DNA of 64,000 bases from Oenanthe sinensis (taxonomy: Eukaryota; Streptophyta; Magnoliopsida; Apiales; Apiaceae): contig JAPMAC010000231.1 in assembly GCA_028671895.1 (NCBI GenBank), positions 9,388,001 to 9,452,000 on the forward strand, read 5' to 3'. The notes beneath the pieces are model-generated. The model searched no databases and was not told the DNA's origin. It was given only the letters and a program-made list of their open reading frames with translations. How positions within the stretch are numbered: the stretch's first letter is position 1; every line of letters starts with the position of its first letter. Both the position numbers and the translations under genes were made by a program. Below, piece after piece: positions 10,984 through 23,573 of this stretch.

Positions 10984-12573
10984 TGTTAGTATTGGTGTCC
11001 TAGAGACAATACTTTTAATGTTTTATTGAAAACAATTAAGGATTATGTTTTATGTGATTATTTAATTAATATTTATTATGTCTTTATTTACTGCGTCATA
11101 AATTGAAAGAATAATAAATGTCCTTGGAATATTAATACGTCATATATATATCTTTAAGTATGTGACTTAAAAATGAGATTATATGAATAGTATTTTATTC
11201 CTAAAATTCCCTAGTCAAGTATTATTATTTAAGGACAGTAATAATGCAATAAGACTAGTATATTTGTTGACAGATGACCACATCTCATTGGTCATAGGTA
11301 TGGTGATACTAAAGTCAAGAACATAAGTGTATGTATCTATACATGACACTGAAAAGACCCGCCGTGAGATTTTACATGTTAATAAGTGTCATAAGAAATC
11401 TCACAGTGATAATGATGTAATGATCCTCTGACTTGAAATCATTATATTTCTATACAAGAATTAATATACTTTGATTACACTCAAAGTTATCTTTAACCGG
11501 GTAATGATAAAGGTGGACATTGGGTATGCTATGAATCGTATGGGGAATATGAATGATAGATATAAGATTTAACTCTCCAATTCTAGGAGTGATATTATTG
11601 GCCTCTTGATTGAGTGAGACTACGAAATGCATGGCCATGCTCAAATATTGATTTGTTTAAATAGTCTACTCATTGATCAAGGAAACCGAGATTAAACGTT
11701 GAAGAGGATGACACTATACATGCCACGAGTTTGATCTATAATATAAGGTTAAAGGGATTATATTACATGGAACATTATTCAAGAAAGGTTTAATTGAATC
11801 ACCAATTATTATTGTTACTTGGGTAGCAATGATGTATTACTAGATGCCGCTCATTGTTTATAATTTTAGTATTGGATATTAAAATTATTGCCAACGTAAT
11901 AACAACCTAAAGGGTCACACACAATGAACGTCAAAATAAAGGTTTATTTAAATTACGAATTTAAATATATTATTGTTTATTCGAATTTAATTATTGAATT
12001 AATTAAGTGGGATTTGATTAATTATATTAGAATTCGGATTTAATAAGTATTATTATTATTCGAATTTAATTATTGAATTAATTAAGTGGGACTTGATTAA
12101 TTATATTAGAATTCAGATTTAATAATAATAATAACCAAAAATCAAAATGGGTTTTGGAAACTATATGGATTAGGGTTAGACCCAAAATCTCTCTCTCCCC
12201 TATATATACATAATGATGTATAGTATTAGGGTTTAATCATCATATTTCATTTGAGAGAAAAACCCTAGCTGCTCAACATCAAGAGAGGCTAGAGAAAGAG
12301 AGAGAGAAAGAGGAAAACAATTCGGCTAGTACCGACTCCGGTGATCGTAGGACGATCGGGCGTTCGTGTGGACTTCTTTAGAGAGCAAATCTTTGCAACA
12401 AAGGACTGCTGTGATTCATCTTTCTGGACCTCCATTAAACAGCATACGAAAGCTTTGTTAAGGTACAGACTTCTTCACCATAATCATCCAACGTTATACA
12501 TGGATCCTGCGATTGGGTTTCGATTTTTTTATTGTTTTTACGTTAATTCCGTTTTCATGCCCGAAACCCTTCA
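10984..12573 (+). repeat. 5' LTR of element B
   Basis: 1590 bp from TGTTAGTATTGG to GAAACCCTTCA. A TATATATACATA TATA-like sequence at about 12201-12212 is followed by a purine-rich GAGAGAAAGAGAG tract near 12290. The short open frames on both strands inside it recur at 22440-23582 because they are simply the other LTR. Confidence 0.9.
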
Positions 12574-12574
12574 A

Positions 12575-12586
12575 TGGTATCAAAGC
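12575..12586 (+). other. Primer binding site of element B (variant)
   Basis: TGGTATCAAAGC, one base different from the standard TGGTATCAGAGC, one base after the LTR end. Confidence 0.75.
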
Positions 12587-14395
12587 TACGTGTATAATGG
12601 GATGATTTGGTTATGTGTTTAACAGTTTTTCGATGTATGTAAACATATATATGATATGCCATGACTATATATTAATATATATGTTTTATATGATTTTGAA
12701 TATATGATATTCATGTGTTGTATAATCATGGGATGATTGTGTGTATTGCTGTATGTATATGATACATGTTTGTTCTTGTTATGGAAATCGTATTCGATAC
12801 GAATTCTGAAACGGCTTCGGTAGATTTTCTGAAATCTGTGTCCAGTGTCCGATTTTTGCAAATGATATGTGTTTTCTGACTGGAATCGTGTCACTGAGCA
12901 ATAATGACTTTGTCAGCTTCACATCTGTAAGCCGTTTGACGACGTTACAGGCCCCAAAACGGCGATTTATTATTTTCTGAAATTTATTTGATTTTCTGAA
13001 ATTTCGAAATTTATTATATATGATTATATGATATGTTTATATAATCTGAGATATATTACATGTGTTATGTGATAACATGGTGGATGGTTATGGCCTAAAG
13101 ACCCATAGGATAGTGGTTTTGTTTTATGGTTTTGGTTTCTAAATACGACTTGCATGTCGTTTATTCATTGTAATTGTTAATCTCGAATGTAACTCGAGTT
13201 CTTCTTGTAATTTCATTAGAATAGATTTATTTATTATTGAAAGTAATTGTTCAATGGAGACTTGGAAGCAAGGAAGCTAGGAGGCAATCCAGATGATAGA
13301 GCAATGAAGAAGATAAAGACATATAATAGTGTAGTATTTGAAACCACCATAGATTGACCTTGATAATTCTATTAGCTTGGAAATATCACATAGGATGGGG
13401 CCATAACTAAACACGTTTAATTTATGCACAATACATATATGTATATGAATGCATGTGTAGATATGTATGTGTTGGAATGATGTATGTATTAGATACGACA
13501 CCCATGCCATGTCTGCTTAAGAAAAATAAAATCTGTAACGATTCAAGATTTTAAAATTAACAAACGATCATGAGATTCTTGTGTTTACGAAATATGGATT
13601 TTTAAAACACGGAATTAAATATTGATTTTTGATATCTATAACTGGGATTTTCTGACAAAAACGGATATGCGTATTCGTAAGGCTGATGGGTTTTAAGTGT
13701 GACCACTGGTATCCTCCATCTACCTGGGAAATGAACAATTTAATATGTCAATTTGAAATATTTGGTTCAAGGAAAAATTGAGGATCTCTTTATGATGTGA
13801 TCATGATCGTTATAAATTTTCTAAACCCCTTAACAAAATATTAAGTTTTACTCGGATGCTTTCCAATGAATGAACACTCATCGAATCCTAGATCGATTAG
13901 GGGAAGGACTGTCAGTGGCAGAGGACTCCTATCTATCATGGTGAGATGCGACGAATATAAACGGTTATATTCGGCCGTTGTATCATTGAGTCTAACTTAA
14001 CTGAGTCGTCATAATAAGGTGAAAATAAACGGTTATATTCAACCATTATGAACTTAAAAGCATAGAGTTTGGTTAAAAGTCTATTAGATAGATAAGCTCA
14101 ATCGTTGTTCACCAAACTATCCAAGAATTATATATGATATAATTGACAACTGTTGTCTACCTAAATAATCATTTTTTAAGGACTTCCAGTGGTTGACTTA
14201 GGACATGACGAAATATGGATCTTGGCTCACTAGAAAGAATTATGGAATATACTTTCCAAATTAATAGTAAGGGCTATTAATTTGATAAAAATAATGGGAG
14301 ATATATTATGAATATATCATAATCATTTGAACATAATAAATAACTCAGATAATCTAATGTTTATTTTATGCATTTTAAACATTGTAGATATTTAA
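12587..14395 (+). other. Untranslated leader of element B
   Basis: 1.8 kb between primer site and gag with no meaningful open frame. The same leader, in a longer form with an internal duplication, is present in inverted orientation in element E (51601-53778). Such leaders may carry packaging signals, but nothing specific can be pointed to here. Confidence 0.6.
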
Positions 14396-15280
14396 ATGGC
14401 AAACAATACAAATACTTTCTCCTTACGAGCAACCCTTGAGAAGGACAAGCTGACAGGAACTAACTTCCTGGATTGGTATAGGAATTTGAGGATTGTCCTC
14501 AGGCAAGAGCGTAAGCTCCATGTCATTGAAATTCCTTCACCTGCTCCTCCTTCTGAGAATGCAACTCGCGTTCAGCAAAATGCTTATCAGAAGCATATTG
14601 ATGATGTGAATGATATTGCATGTCTCATGCTGGCAACCATGAGTGTTGAGCTTCAAAAACAACATGAGCATATGGATGCTTATGAGATGATTGAACACCT
14701 TCAAAGAATGTTTGAGGGACAAGCTCGTCAAGAAAGGTTCGACACGAGCAAATCACTGTATGTTTGCAAACAGGGAGAGCGTGAACCTGTTCAACCACAT
14801 GTTCTGAAGATGATAGGTTATATTGAGTATCTTGAACTTTGGGTTTCCCGATTGGTTTGGAAGCTCAGATTGACTTAATCTTGCAATCTTTGAACCGCAA
14901 CTATACTCATTTTGTTATGAACTACAATATGAATGAGATAGACAAAACACCCACTGAATTGTTGGCCATGTTACGAACTACTGAAACCAACATGAAAAGG
15001 ATGAACCTGCTGCCATGTTGATGGTAGATAACAAAGGTAAGCCTAATAGGAAAGGCAAATGGAAGGGAAAGAAGAAGATTGGATCTGCTTCTGGTCCCAA
15101 GCTAAAGGCTAATCCCAAACAGGCTTTAAAGCCTAAGGGTGTTGTTGCAAAGGGTGATTGTCACTATTATGGTAAACCAGGTCATTGGAAGAGAAACTGT
15201 CATGCTTATTTGGAGGATCTGAAGAAGAAGAAGGCTAGTGAAGCTTCTGATTCAGGTATTTATGTTATAGAGGTCAATTT
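14396..15280 (+). pseudogene. Element B gag (frameshifted)
   Basis: Starts with ATG at 14396 (MANNTNTFSLRATLEKDKLTG), a typical copia gag opening with FLDWYRNLRIVL. The first frame runs to about 14840, where a shift moves the reading into the frame of GFPIGLEAQIDLILQSLNRN, and a further shift near 15010 leads into the basic segment GKPNRKGKWKGKKK. The zinc knuckle reads CHYYGKPGHWKRNC: the second cysteine of CX2CX4HX4C is a tyrosine, so nucleic acid binding would be impaired even if the frames were joined. Expected product was the particle-forming protein. Defective. Confidence 0.8.
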
Positions 15281-17500
15281 GTCAACTTCTACATCATGGG
15301 TATTGGATACTGGATGTGGTTCTCACATTTGTATAAATGTACATGAACTACAAAGGAGTAGGACTTTGGCTAAAGGAGAGGTCGACCTACGAGTTGGCAA
15401 TGGAGCAAAGGTTGCTGTTTTAGCTGTAGGGACTTATTATTTATCATTGCCCACTGGGATTATTTTAGAACTTGAGAACTGTTTTTACGTGCCTGCAATT
15501 TGCAGAAACATTATTTCGGTTTCTTGTTTAGACAAGAAAGGTTTTGCATTTTTAATTCAGAACAATAGTTGTTCCTTTTCTTTGAATAATGTTATCTATG
15601 GGGTTGCACGTTTATTTAACGGTTTATATGTTCTTGATTTAGACACTCCTATCTATAATGTGAATAATAAACGTCTTAAAATAAATGACTCAAATCAAAC
15701 ATACCTCTGGCACTGTCGTTTAGGCCATATAAATGAGAAACGCATTTCCAAGTTACATAAGGATGGATACTTGGATAAGTTTGACTTTGAATCATACGAA
15801 GCATGCGAACCTTGTCTCATTGGAAAAATGACTAAATCTCCTTTTACTGGACAAGGTGAAAGGGCTACTGAACGATTAGAACTTATACATAGTGATGTAT
15901 GTGGTCCTATGCGTACTATGACAAGAGGTGGCTTTTACTACTTTATCACGTTTACTGATAATTTTAGTAGATATGTGTATCTTATGAAGAACAAATCCGA
16001 TTCTTTTGAAAAGTTCAAAGAATACAAACCTGAAGTAGAAAAGCAAACCGGTGGAAGTATTAAGACTCTACGATCTGATCGTGGAGGTGAATACTTAAGC
16101 CATGAATTTAAGAGTTTATTAAAAGAGTGTGGTATTGTATCACAACTCACTCCTCCCGGAACACCACAATGGAATGGAGTGTCTGAAAGGAGGAATCGTA
16201 CTTTGTTGGACATGGTACGATCGATGATGAGCATGCAGATCTTCCAATTAGTTTCTGGGGCTACGCCCTGGAGACGGCTGCTTATACACTTAACCGAGTT
16301 CCTACTAAAACGGTTCAGAAGACTCCATATGAGATATGGACTAAAAAACATCATAGCATGTCATTTATGAAAATATGGGGATGTGAAGCGTTTGTGAAAC
16401 GTTTAACTTCTGACAAGCTAGGGCCTAAATCAGACAAATATAATTTTGTGGGATACCCAATTGAAACAAAGGGTTATTCATTCTATAATCCTTCCGAGAA
16501 CAAAGTGTTTGTTGCTCGAACTACAGTTTTTCTTGAAAGCGAAATGCTTTCGAAGAAAAACAGTGGGAGGATAATAGATCTCGATGAAGTTCGAGGCCCA
16601 CAAGATAACATTGAACCAATGGAGGAACTTGAGCAGGATATGAATGTGTATATGACACAGCCTGAAGGTTTTGTTGATCCAAAGAATGCTGTAAAGGTAT
16701 GTAAGCTACGCCGATCCATTTATGGATTGAAACAAGCCTCAAGGAGATGGAACATTCATTTTGATGAAACTGTCAAAGAGTTTGGGTTTATTCAAAATGA
16801 AGATGAACCATGTGTTTACAAGAAGGTAAGTGGGAGCAATGTGGCATTCCTATAATTATATGTTGATGATATATTAATAATAGGGAATGACATTCCTTCT
16901 TTACAGGCTGTTAAGACTTGGTTGAGTAAGAATTTCTCAATGAAAGACTTAGGCGAAGCGACCTATATTTTAGGTATCAAGATCTATAGAGATAGATCAA
17001 GAAGAATGATCGGCCTAAGTCAGAGTAGATACTAGTCTAATCCAGGTGAAGGTCACTGGACAGCAGTCAAGAATATTCTTAAGTACTTGAAGAGGACTAA
17101 AGATTAATTCTTGGTATATGGAGGAGAAGATAAGCTGGTTGTAAAAGGTTACACCGACGCTAGTTTCTAGACAGACAAGGATGATTCGATTTCTCAGTCT
17201 AGATTTGTGTTTTGTCTAAATGGAGATATTGTATGCTGGAATGGTTCACAGCAGAGACAGTTGTTGATTCTACAATAGAGCCTGAGTATATTGATGCTTA
17301 TGAAGCAGCCAATGAGATTGTTTGAGGATGTACTTAGGAGATATCACCTAATTAATGAGATTAATGATCAAGGAGATATACATATATGTAAAGTGCATAC
17401 TAATAAGAATAATGCAGACCCACCGACTAAGGCTTTGTCGCAGCAGAAGCACGAAGGTCATACTAGTTCCATGGGTATTAGATACATGAGAGATTGGCTC
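15281..17500 (+). pseudogene. Element B pol remnant with internal deletions
   Basis: Protease (VLDTGCGSH), GAG-pre-integrase zinc segment (HCRLGHIN ... CEPCLIGK) and integrase core (HSDVCGP, RSDRGGEY, NGVSERRNRT) are in one frame up to about 16235. A frameshift there leads into the frame of SFMKIWGCEAF at 16358. Then reverse transcriptase is missing its N-terminal part: the linker NIEPMEELEQ joins directly to DMNVYMTQPEGF, whereas the sister element E still has the ~120 intervening residues (49266-49634). After RSIYGLKQASRRW and YVDDILIIGN a second deletion removes sequence before SNPGEGHW in the connection/RNase H part, and several stops follow. Clearly dead, but every domain is still identifiable. 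Confidence 0.85.
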
Positions 17501-17506
17501 TAGTAC

Positions 17507-17517
17507 AAGTGGGAGAT
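17507..17517 (+). other. Polypurine tract of element B
   Basis: AAGTGGGAGAT immediately before the 3' LTR start TGTTAGTATTGG. Confidence 0.8.
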
Positions 17518-17982
17518 TGTTAGTATTGGTATCCTAGAGACAATACTTTTAATGTTTTATTGAAAACAATTAAGGATTATGTTTTATGTGATTATTTAAT
17601 TAATATTTATTTTGTCTTTATTTACTGCGTCATAAATTGAAAGAATAATAAATGTCCTTGAAATATTAATACGTAATATATATATCTTTAAGTATGTGAC
17701 TTAAAAATGAGATTATATGAATAGTATTTTATTCCTAAAATTCCCTAGTCAAGTATTATTATTTAAGGACAGTAATAATGCAATAAGACTAGTATGTTTG
17801 TTGACAGATGACCACATCTCATTGGTCATAGGTATGGTGATACTAAAGTCAAGAACATAAGTGTATGTATCAATACATGACACTGGAAAGACCCGCCGTG
17901 AGATTCTACATGTTAATAAGTGTCATAAGAAATCTCACAGTGATAATGATGTAATGATCCTCTGACTTGAAATCATTATATT
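17518..17982 (+). repeat. 3' LTR of element B, left part
   Basis: Matches the first 465 or so bases of the 5' LTR (10984 onward) with few differences; interrupted at 17982/17983 by a nested insertion. Confidence 0.9.
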
Positions 17983-20900
17983 TGTGACGCCCCCAGATCC
18001 GGGGTCAGGAATCTAGGTTGTCACTATCCAATTTTCACCACAATAACATCATTCACCTGCTTTAACCATTATAATAACCAAACATAAAAGCAGTGACCCC
18101 AAACCAAACACACAACTCGAGTTATAGTCTCAGGGAACGAACTTAAAATAATAACGGTTATTACAAACCAATGTAACCTCAGGATCTCACACTACTAATA
18201 TAACTTCCACATGATGTTACATTAGAAGTAAACATTAATCCAAGATCTATTGTCACATTACATATTTTTCAACAAGTCTAGGATTCTAATCTGGAATCCC
18301 GTCTTTCTTGCACCATTTATCGAAGTCCAGAACCTGACTAGCTCAAGCTCGAAGCTTCCTGTTCCTTAACATAATACTCAAGGTAGACAATTCACAATCA
18401 TCTCTTTCTGCAAGATATAAGATTTACAAACAGCAAGAATGAGCCAAAGAATGCTCAGCAAGTTATTTATCAGAATATTTCAAGGAAAAGGTGATAGCCA
18501 TAATTATCCCAACTGGATATTCAACAATAAAGTACATAACTAGCAATCTGATTGAAGATGTATAGCCAGTTATATCGCGACAATAAATAACTCAAGGTTC
18601 ACGATGCAAGAAGATATTCACAACAATAATGCAGTTCACACTACTGCAATACAACAATTTAAATTCATGATTTTTGAGACTGACAATATCAATAACTTAG
18701 CACAATGGCCTCAATCACCGAGTACCATTCGTTTGAATATCAATAAGCAAGCAGTTCAATATACTGCGAAAAGAATGAATGGAAGTTCATCAATTCCCAT
18801 TAACACTATCAGTAACTTAGCACCACGGCTTTCGTTATAGTGTAGGAACAATGAAATTGATATATACGAATAAAACAGTACTCAAAACAACCAACCAACT
18901 CAGAGTGGATTACATTCCCGTTGACACTATCGGTAACACAGCACCTAGGCTTTCGTTACAGTGCAACGTCAAATTCCAATTGGAAGAAACGGGATTAACT
19001 GGAGATTTTTCCAACGTCTTATTGTACTCGATGATCAGTCGCATGTACAATCGACATTTCGTCATTTTCTCTACTAGTAGAAGGACAACCCCTTATCGGG
19101 ACGTCACCCTAGGCAACTCATGGGCCTTTAATTACGGCTGGGTCGTGCGTCCCCGACCTCTTACGCAACTTTTACTCCAGTCCCTGATGAATACTTAAAC
19201 ATTCATCAAACCTAGAAGGAAATTTAGTCAAGCCTTCTAGAACAACAACAATCCACTCTAGGATTTCAATCAACTGTTAAGGAAGGGAATTCAATACCAC
19301 CTTTCAGAACAACAACAATCCATCATAGGATTTCATCAACAGATAAAGAAGGGAATTTAATACAACCTTCCAAAACAACAACAATCCACTCTAGGATTTC
19401 AATCAACAGATAAGGAAGGGAATTTAATACAACCTTCCATAACAACAACAATCCACTCTAGGATTTCAATCAATAGATAAGGAAGGGAATTTAATACAAC
19501 CTTCCAGAACAACACAACAATCCATCACAGGATTTCAATCAACAGATAAGGAAGGGAATTTAATACAACCTTGCAGAACAACACAACAATTCATCACAGG
19601 ATTTCAATCAACAGATAAGGAAGGGAATTTAATACAACCTTCCAGAACAACACAACAATCCATCACATGATTTCAATCAACAGATAAGGAAGGGAATTTA
19701 ATACAACCTTCCAGAACAACACAACAATCCATCACAGGATTTCAATCAACAGATAAGGAAGGGAATTTAATACAACCTTCCAGAACAACACAACAATCCA
19801 TCACAGAATTTCAATCAACAGATAAGGAAGGGAATTTAATACAACCTTCCAGAACAACACAACAATCCATCACAGGATTTCAATCAACAGATAAGGAAGG
19901 GAATTTAATACAACCTTCCAGAACAATAACAATCCACTCTAGGATCTCTATCAACAGATAAGGAAGGGAATTTAATACAACCTTTCAGGACAACAACAAC
20001 CTATTGTAAGATTTCAATATCTGACATTAGTTTGGCTCCCGAAACGAGGTGGGAGTACTCTCGAAACATCTGGGTTGACTCTCAGTCAACGAATTTAACA
20101 AGACAGAAACCCTTGAATCAAGGGGACTCAAGAACGCGACCGGGGAGCCGCTAATACTAGTTAAAATAGACTCCACAAAACATTACCATTTTGGATTGAA
20201 ACCATGGGCCACGAGGCACCAATACAACTGGGAGGAATATCGGAGTCGGACGTTACCTCCCGAACTTGGAGTTATCGACTCAGAATAAATCCAAAATATC
20301 CGAGTCATCGCTCGCTATTTATTATTTAATGAAAAATAATAATCAAGGACGCTTAGACAACTCCAGAATATTTTTAAAGGACAAATAAATATTTTATTAA
20401 TATTTAGGAGGCCCAGAATAGTCCTCAAAAAAAATATTAAAAGGATTTAAAAGAATTAAAATATTTAATCCCAATATAATCAAGATTATTTAATATTTAA
20501 ATAATCTTAAATGATTCAACATATTTAAATAATATTTAATCAATATTAAATAATATTTAAATAATTTCAACGCCCTGAAAGTATTTACTTAACCTTTAAA
20601 TACTTTCTATATTCTTTAAATAATATTTAATAAACTAAATATTATTTAAAACAGTAAACCTCGACTAACCGTCGAGACACGCTAGACTACTCCCGGTCGA
20701 CCATCGAGCACCAAAAAAAATGTACTCGACACCAGATTCAGTTATACAAAACTGAAAGCAAACGTCCTCTAAAGAAATCAGTCACTATTATGAAAATGTA
20801 ACTAAAAATCAAATGAGCAACCAAGCTTGACATAACTCTTGTACTAAAACCACAATATCTCAATGATCGTTAATTAAAATGACACAATTCTTTCTCCATG

Positions 20901-22433
20901 AACATCCTGGATGTTCCTATTATTTTACATAAAAGTTTCAAGATTTATGGAGTAACCTAGCTAGCATGATCACATCCTCCAAGTTAGGTGAAAACAGAGT
21001 TGCTGAGTTTTCTGACCTCCCTTACCGTTTTGGCCATAACCTTTAGCTCATAACTCCGTTTGACGCAAAATTAGCGCACACACGATCTAGAGACCGATAT
21101 CTATCTAACCATATAAAGAAATCATCAAGAAAGGCAGGTTAGACCCTTCGGGTTTTATGAACAGTTGGTAGGCAGAAACAAATTTTGCATGGTTCCGTTT
21201 GTACGCTCATCGTTTACCTCATTTTAAACTCATCCAATTCAACTCAAACGACTTCCATATATTTTACACTACTACTTGGGAATGTACTCAAGACATCCCA
21301 AGCCCAAACACAATTAATCGACACTCCAAACATTGCCAATAACTCATCCAATTCATTACCAATGCAACATAGCTTTTAAAACCAATTTACTTATTCGAAC
21401 ATAACAATTTACTCACTCCTCTTAACATCCTCAACTCTTAACCAAGTCATCTTCACATTACACATTTATAAGTCTTAACCAAATCATCACTACATCACAC
21501 AACCATAGACAACAAAACAAGCACTTATTCTTATGATCAAAGCCATAACATAGCATGCTATATCACATAAACACTATATAGCTAGGGTTTGTATTTTCAA
21601 GGCTACCCATGCTCATTAACAACTACCCAAAGCTTAAACAACTCATAACAATCATCTAACAAGCCATAGGAACTCAAGAATTAAAGAAAATAAATTTTTA
21701 ATTTTCGAATTCACTGTTCATCGTCACTTTCAAGTTGTGAAAAGAGTAATCTAGAGATGGTGGGTGCTTGATACGTTACCTTGGTTAGGAAGAGCTTGGA
21801 AGCACCTTTCTTTTAAGCTATTATATGCAATAATCCACCAAGTATCCATGTAGTTCCACCATCTTCTTCCTCCATTCTTCCCTTCGGTTTTTCTCCATGG
21901 AAAGGGGGAGAACTCAGCTGCCTTTTCTTATTTTCGGTCGTGTGTGGTGGAAGCTAATGTTTTAAAAGATTCGCGCGGTAGTCGCGTAATTTCCCGATAA
22001 CGTTTTACTCTCTCGTTATCGAACTCTTTTCTTTCGTCCCACCTAAGTTTTAAAACTTAAAAATCTCATATTATGATTCTAATATATTTTAGAATCATTA
22101 AATTAATATTCTTTAATTGTTTCGAGAATTTACGAAACAATTCTCCGAATAAATGCTATTCGCTTACACTGCCTCTCAAACTCTGTTACGACTTTCATCC
22201 GGACTTCAAATTTATTTTGTTAGACTAAAAATCATTATTAGTCCTATATTTATTATGTATGCTACCGTAACACCGATACGCATATTTTCAAATATCCTGT
22301 ATATTAACAATACGGTCTCACAGTTCCCGTACCTTATGAAGAAAATAAATCCATAAAATCATTTCTCCATAAAATGAAAAAATTTATCCAAAAATCTTAA
22401 TAACCCCGAGCGTCAAAAATACGGGTTATTACA
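17983..22433. mobile_element. 4451-bp solo LTR (or LARD-like element) nested in the B 3' LTR
   Basis: Begins TGTGACGCCCCCAG and ends GGGTTATTACA, flanked by ATATT at 17978-17982 and 22434-22438, so a 5-bp duplication typical of LTR elements. I find no second copy of either terminus inside, no primer site, no polypurine tract and no gag or pol, so a single very long LTR is the simplest reading. Plant Ty3/gypsy lineages such as Tat/Ogre and Tekay have LTRs this long, and the ends read on the minus strand (TGTAATAACCCG ... GGGGGCGTCACA) look like theirs, which would place it on the minus strand; this lineage is inference. Short open frames at 18604-19198 have no recognisable content. Confidence 0.7.
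19215..20010. repeat. About 12 tandem copies of a ~69-bp repeat
   Basis: Each unit contains GGATTTCAATCAACAGATAA, GGAAGGGAATTTAATACAAC and an AACAACAACAATCC-type spacer. Central units are nearly identical, outer ones more diverged, as expected for an array growing by unequal exchange. It lies inside the long solo LTR. Confidence 0.9.
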
Positions 22434-23568
22434 ATATTTCTATACGAGAATTAATATACTTTGATTACACTCAAAGTTATCTTTAACCGGGTAATGATAA
22501 AGGTGGACATTGGGTATGCTATGAATCGTATGGGGAATATGAATGATACATATAGGATTTAACTCTCTAATTCTAGGAGTGATATTATTGGCCTCTTGAT
22601 TGAGTGAGACTACAAAATGCATGGCCATGCTCAAATATTGATTTGTTTAAATAGTCTACTCATTGATCAAGGAAATCGAGATTAAACGTTGAAGAGGATG
22701 ACACTATACATGCCTCGAGTTTGATCTATAATATAAGGTTAAAGGGATTATATTACATGGAACATTATTCACGAAAGGTTTAATTGAATCACCAATTATT
22801 ATTGTTACTTGGGTAGCAATGATGTATTACTAGATGCCGCTCATTGTTTATAATTTTATTATTAGATAATAAAATTATTGCCAACGTAATAATAACCTAA
22901 AGGGTCACACACAAAGAACGTCAAAACGGAGGTTTATTTAAATTACGAATTTAAATATATTATTATTTATTCGAATTTAATTATTAAATTAATTAAGTGG
23001 GACTTGATTAATTATATTAGAATTCGGATTTAATAAGTATTATTATTATTTGAATTTAATTATTGAATTAATTAAGTGGGACTTGATTAATTATATTAGA
23101 ATTCAGATTTAATAATAATAATAACCCAAAGTCATAATGGGTTTTGAAAACCACATGGATTAGGGTTAGGCCCAAAATCTCTCTCTCCTCTATATATACA
23201 TAATGATGTATAGTATTAGGGTTGAATCATCAAATTTCATTTTAGAGAAAAACCCTAGCTGCTCAACATCAAGAGAAGCTAGAGAAAGAGAGAGAGAAAG
23301 AGGAAAACAATTCGGCTAGTACCGACTCTGGTGATCGTAGGACGATCGGGCGTTCGTGTGGACTTCTTTAGAGAGCAAATCTTTGCAACAAAGGACTGCT
23401 GTGATTCATCTTTCTGGACCTCCATTAAACAGCATACGAAAGCTTTGTTAAGGTACAGACTTCTTCACCATAATCATCCAACGTTATACATGGATCCTGC
23501 GATTGAGTTTCGATTTTTTTATTATTTTTACGTTAATTCCGCTGCGTTTTCATGCCCGAAACCCTTCA
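22434..23568 (+). repeat. 3' LTR of element B, right part
   Basis: Resumes the LTR at ATATTTCTATAC (matching the 5' LTR near 11447) after the nested insertion and ends GAAACCCTTCA at 23568, followed by the duplication TAGGA. It contains a 3-base insertion near 23542 and scattered substitutions relative to the 5' LTR. Confidence 0.9.
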
Positions 23569-23573
23569 TAGGA

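Larger units (their letters stand above)
10984..23568 (+). mobile_element. Element B: copia retrotransposon with broken gag-pol, holding a nested LTR insertion
   Basis: Bounded by 5-bp duplications TAGGA at 10979-10983 and 23569-23573. Parts in order: 5' LTR (10984-12573), primer site, 1.8-kb leader, gag, pol, polypurine tract, 3' LTR (17518-23568, split by a 4451-bp insertion). Without the insertion the element is about 8.1 kb. Gag-pol resembles the copia group with a YVDDILIIGN reverse transcriptase (Tork/Angela-like is my guess). Frameshifts, stops and two deletions in pol make it non-autonomous. Element E on the other strand belongs to the same family. Confidence 0.85.

Noticed and set aside
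12341..12622. A 93-codon frame also found at 23331
   Set aside because: Same sequence in both LTRs of element B; likewise 47608-47835 and 54671-54898 in the E LTRs. Shared because LTRs are copies, not because of a gene.
18604..19198. Two open frames of 78 and 115 codons in the long solo LTR
   Set aside because: No recognisable domain, repeated internal words, and location inside an LTR; chance frames.
19215..20010. Regularly spaced repeats resembling a CRISPR array
   Set aside because: Units are contiguous 69-bp tandem copies with no unique spacers, and the DNA is a plant genome.
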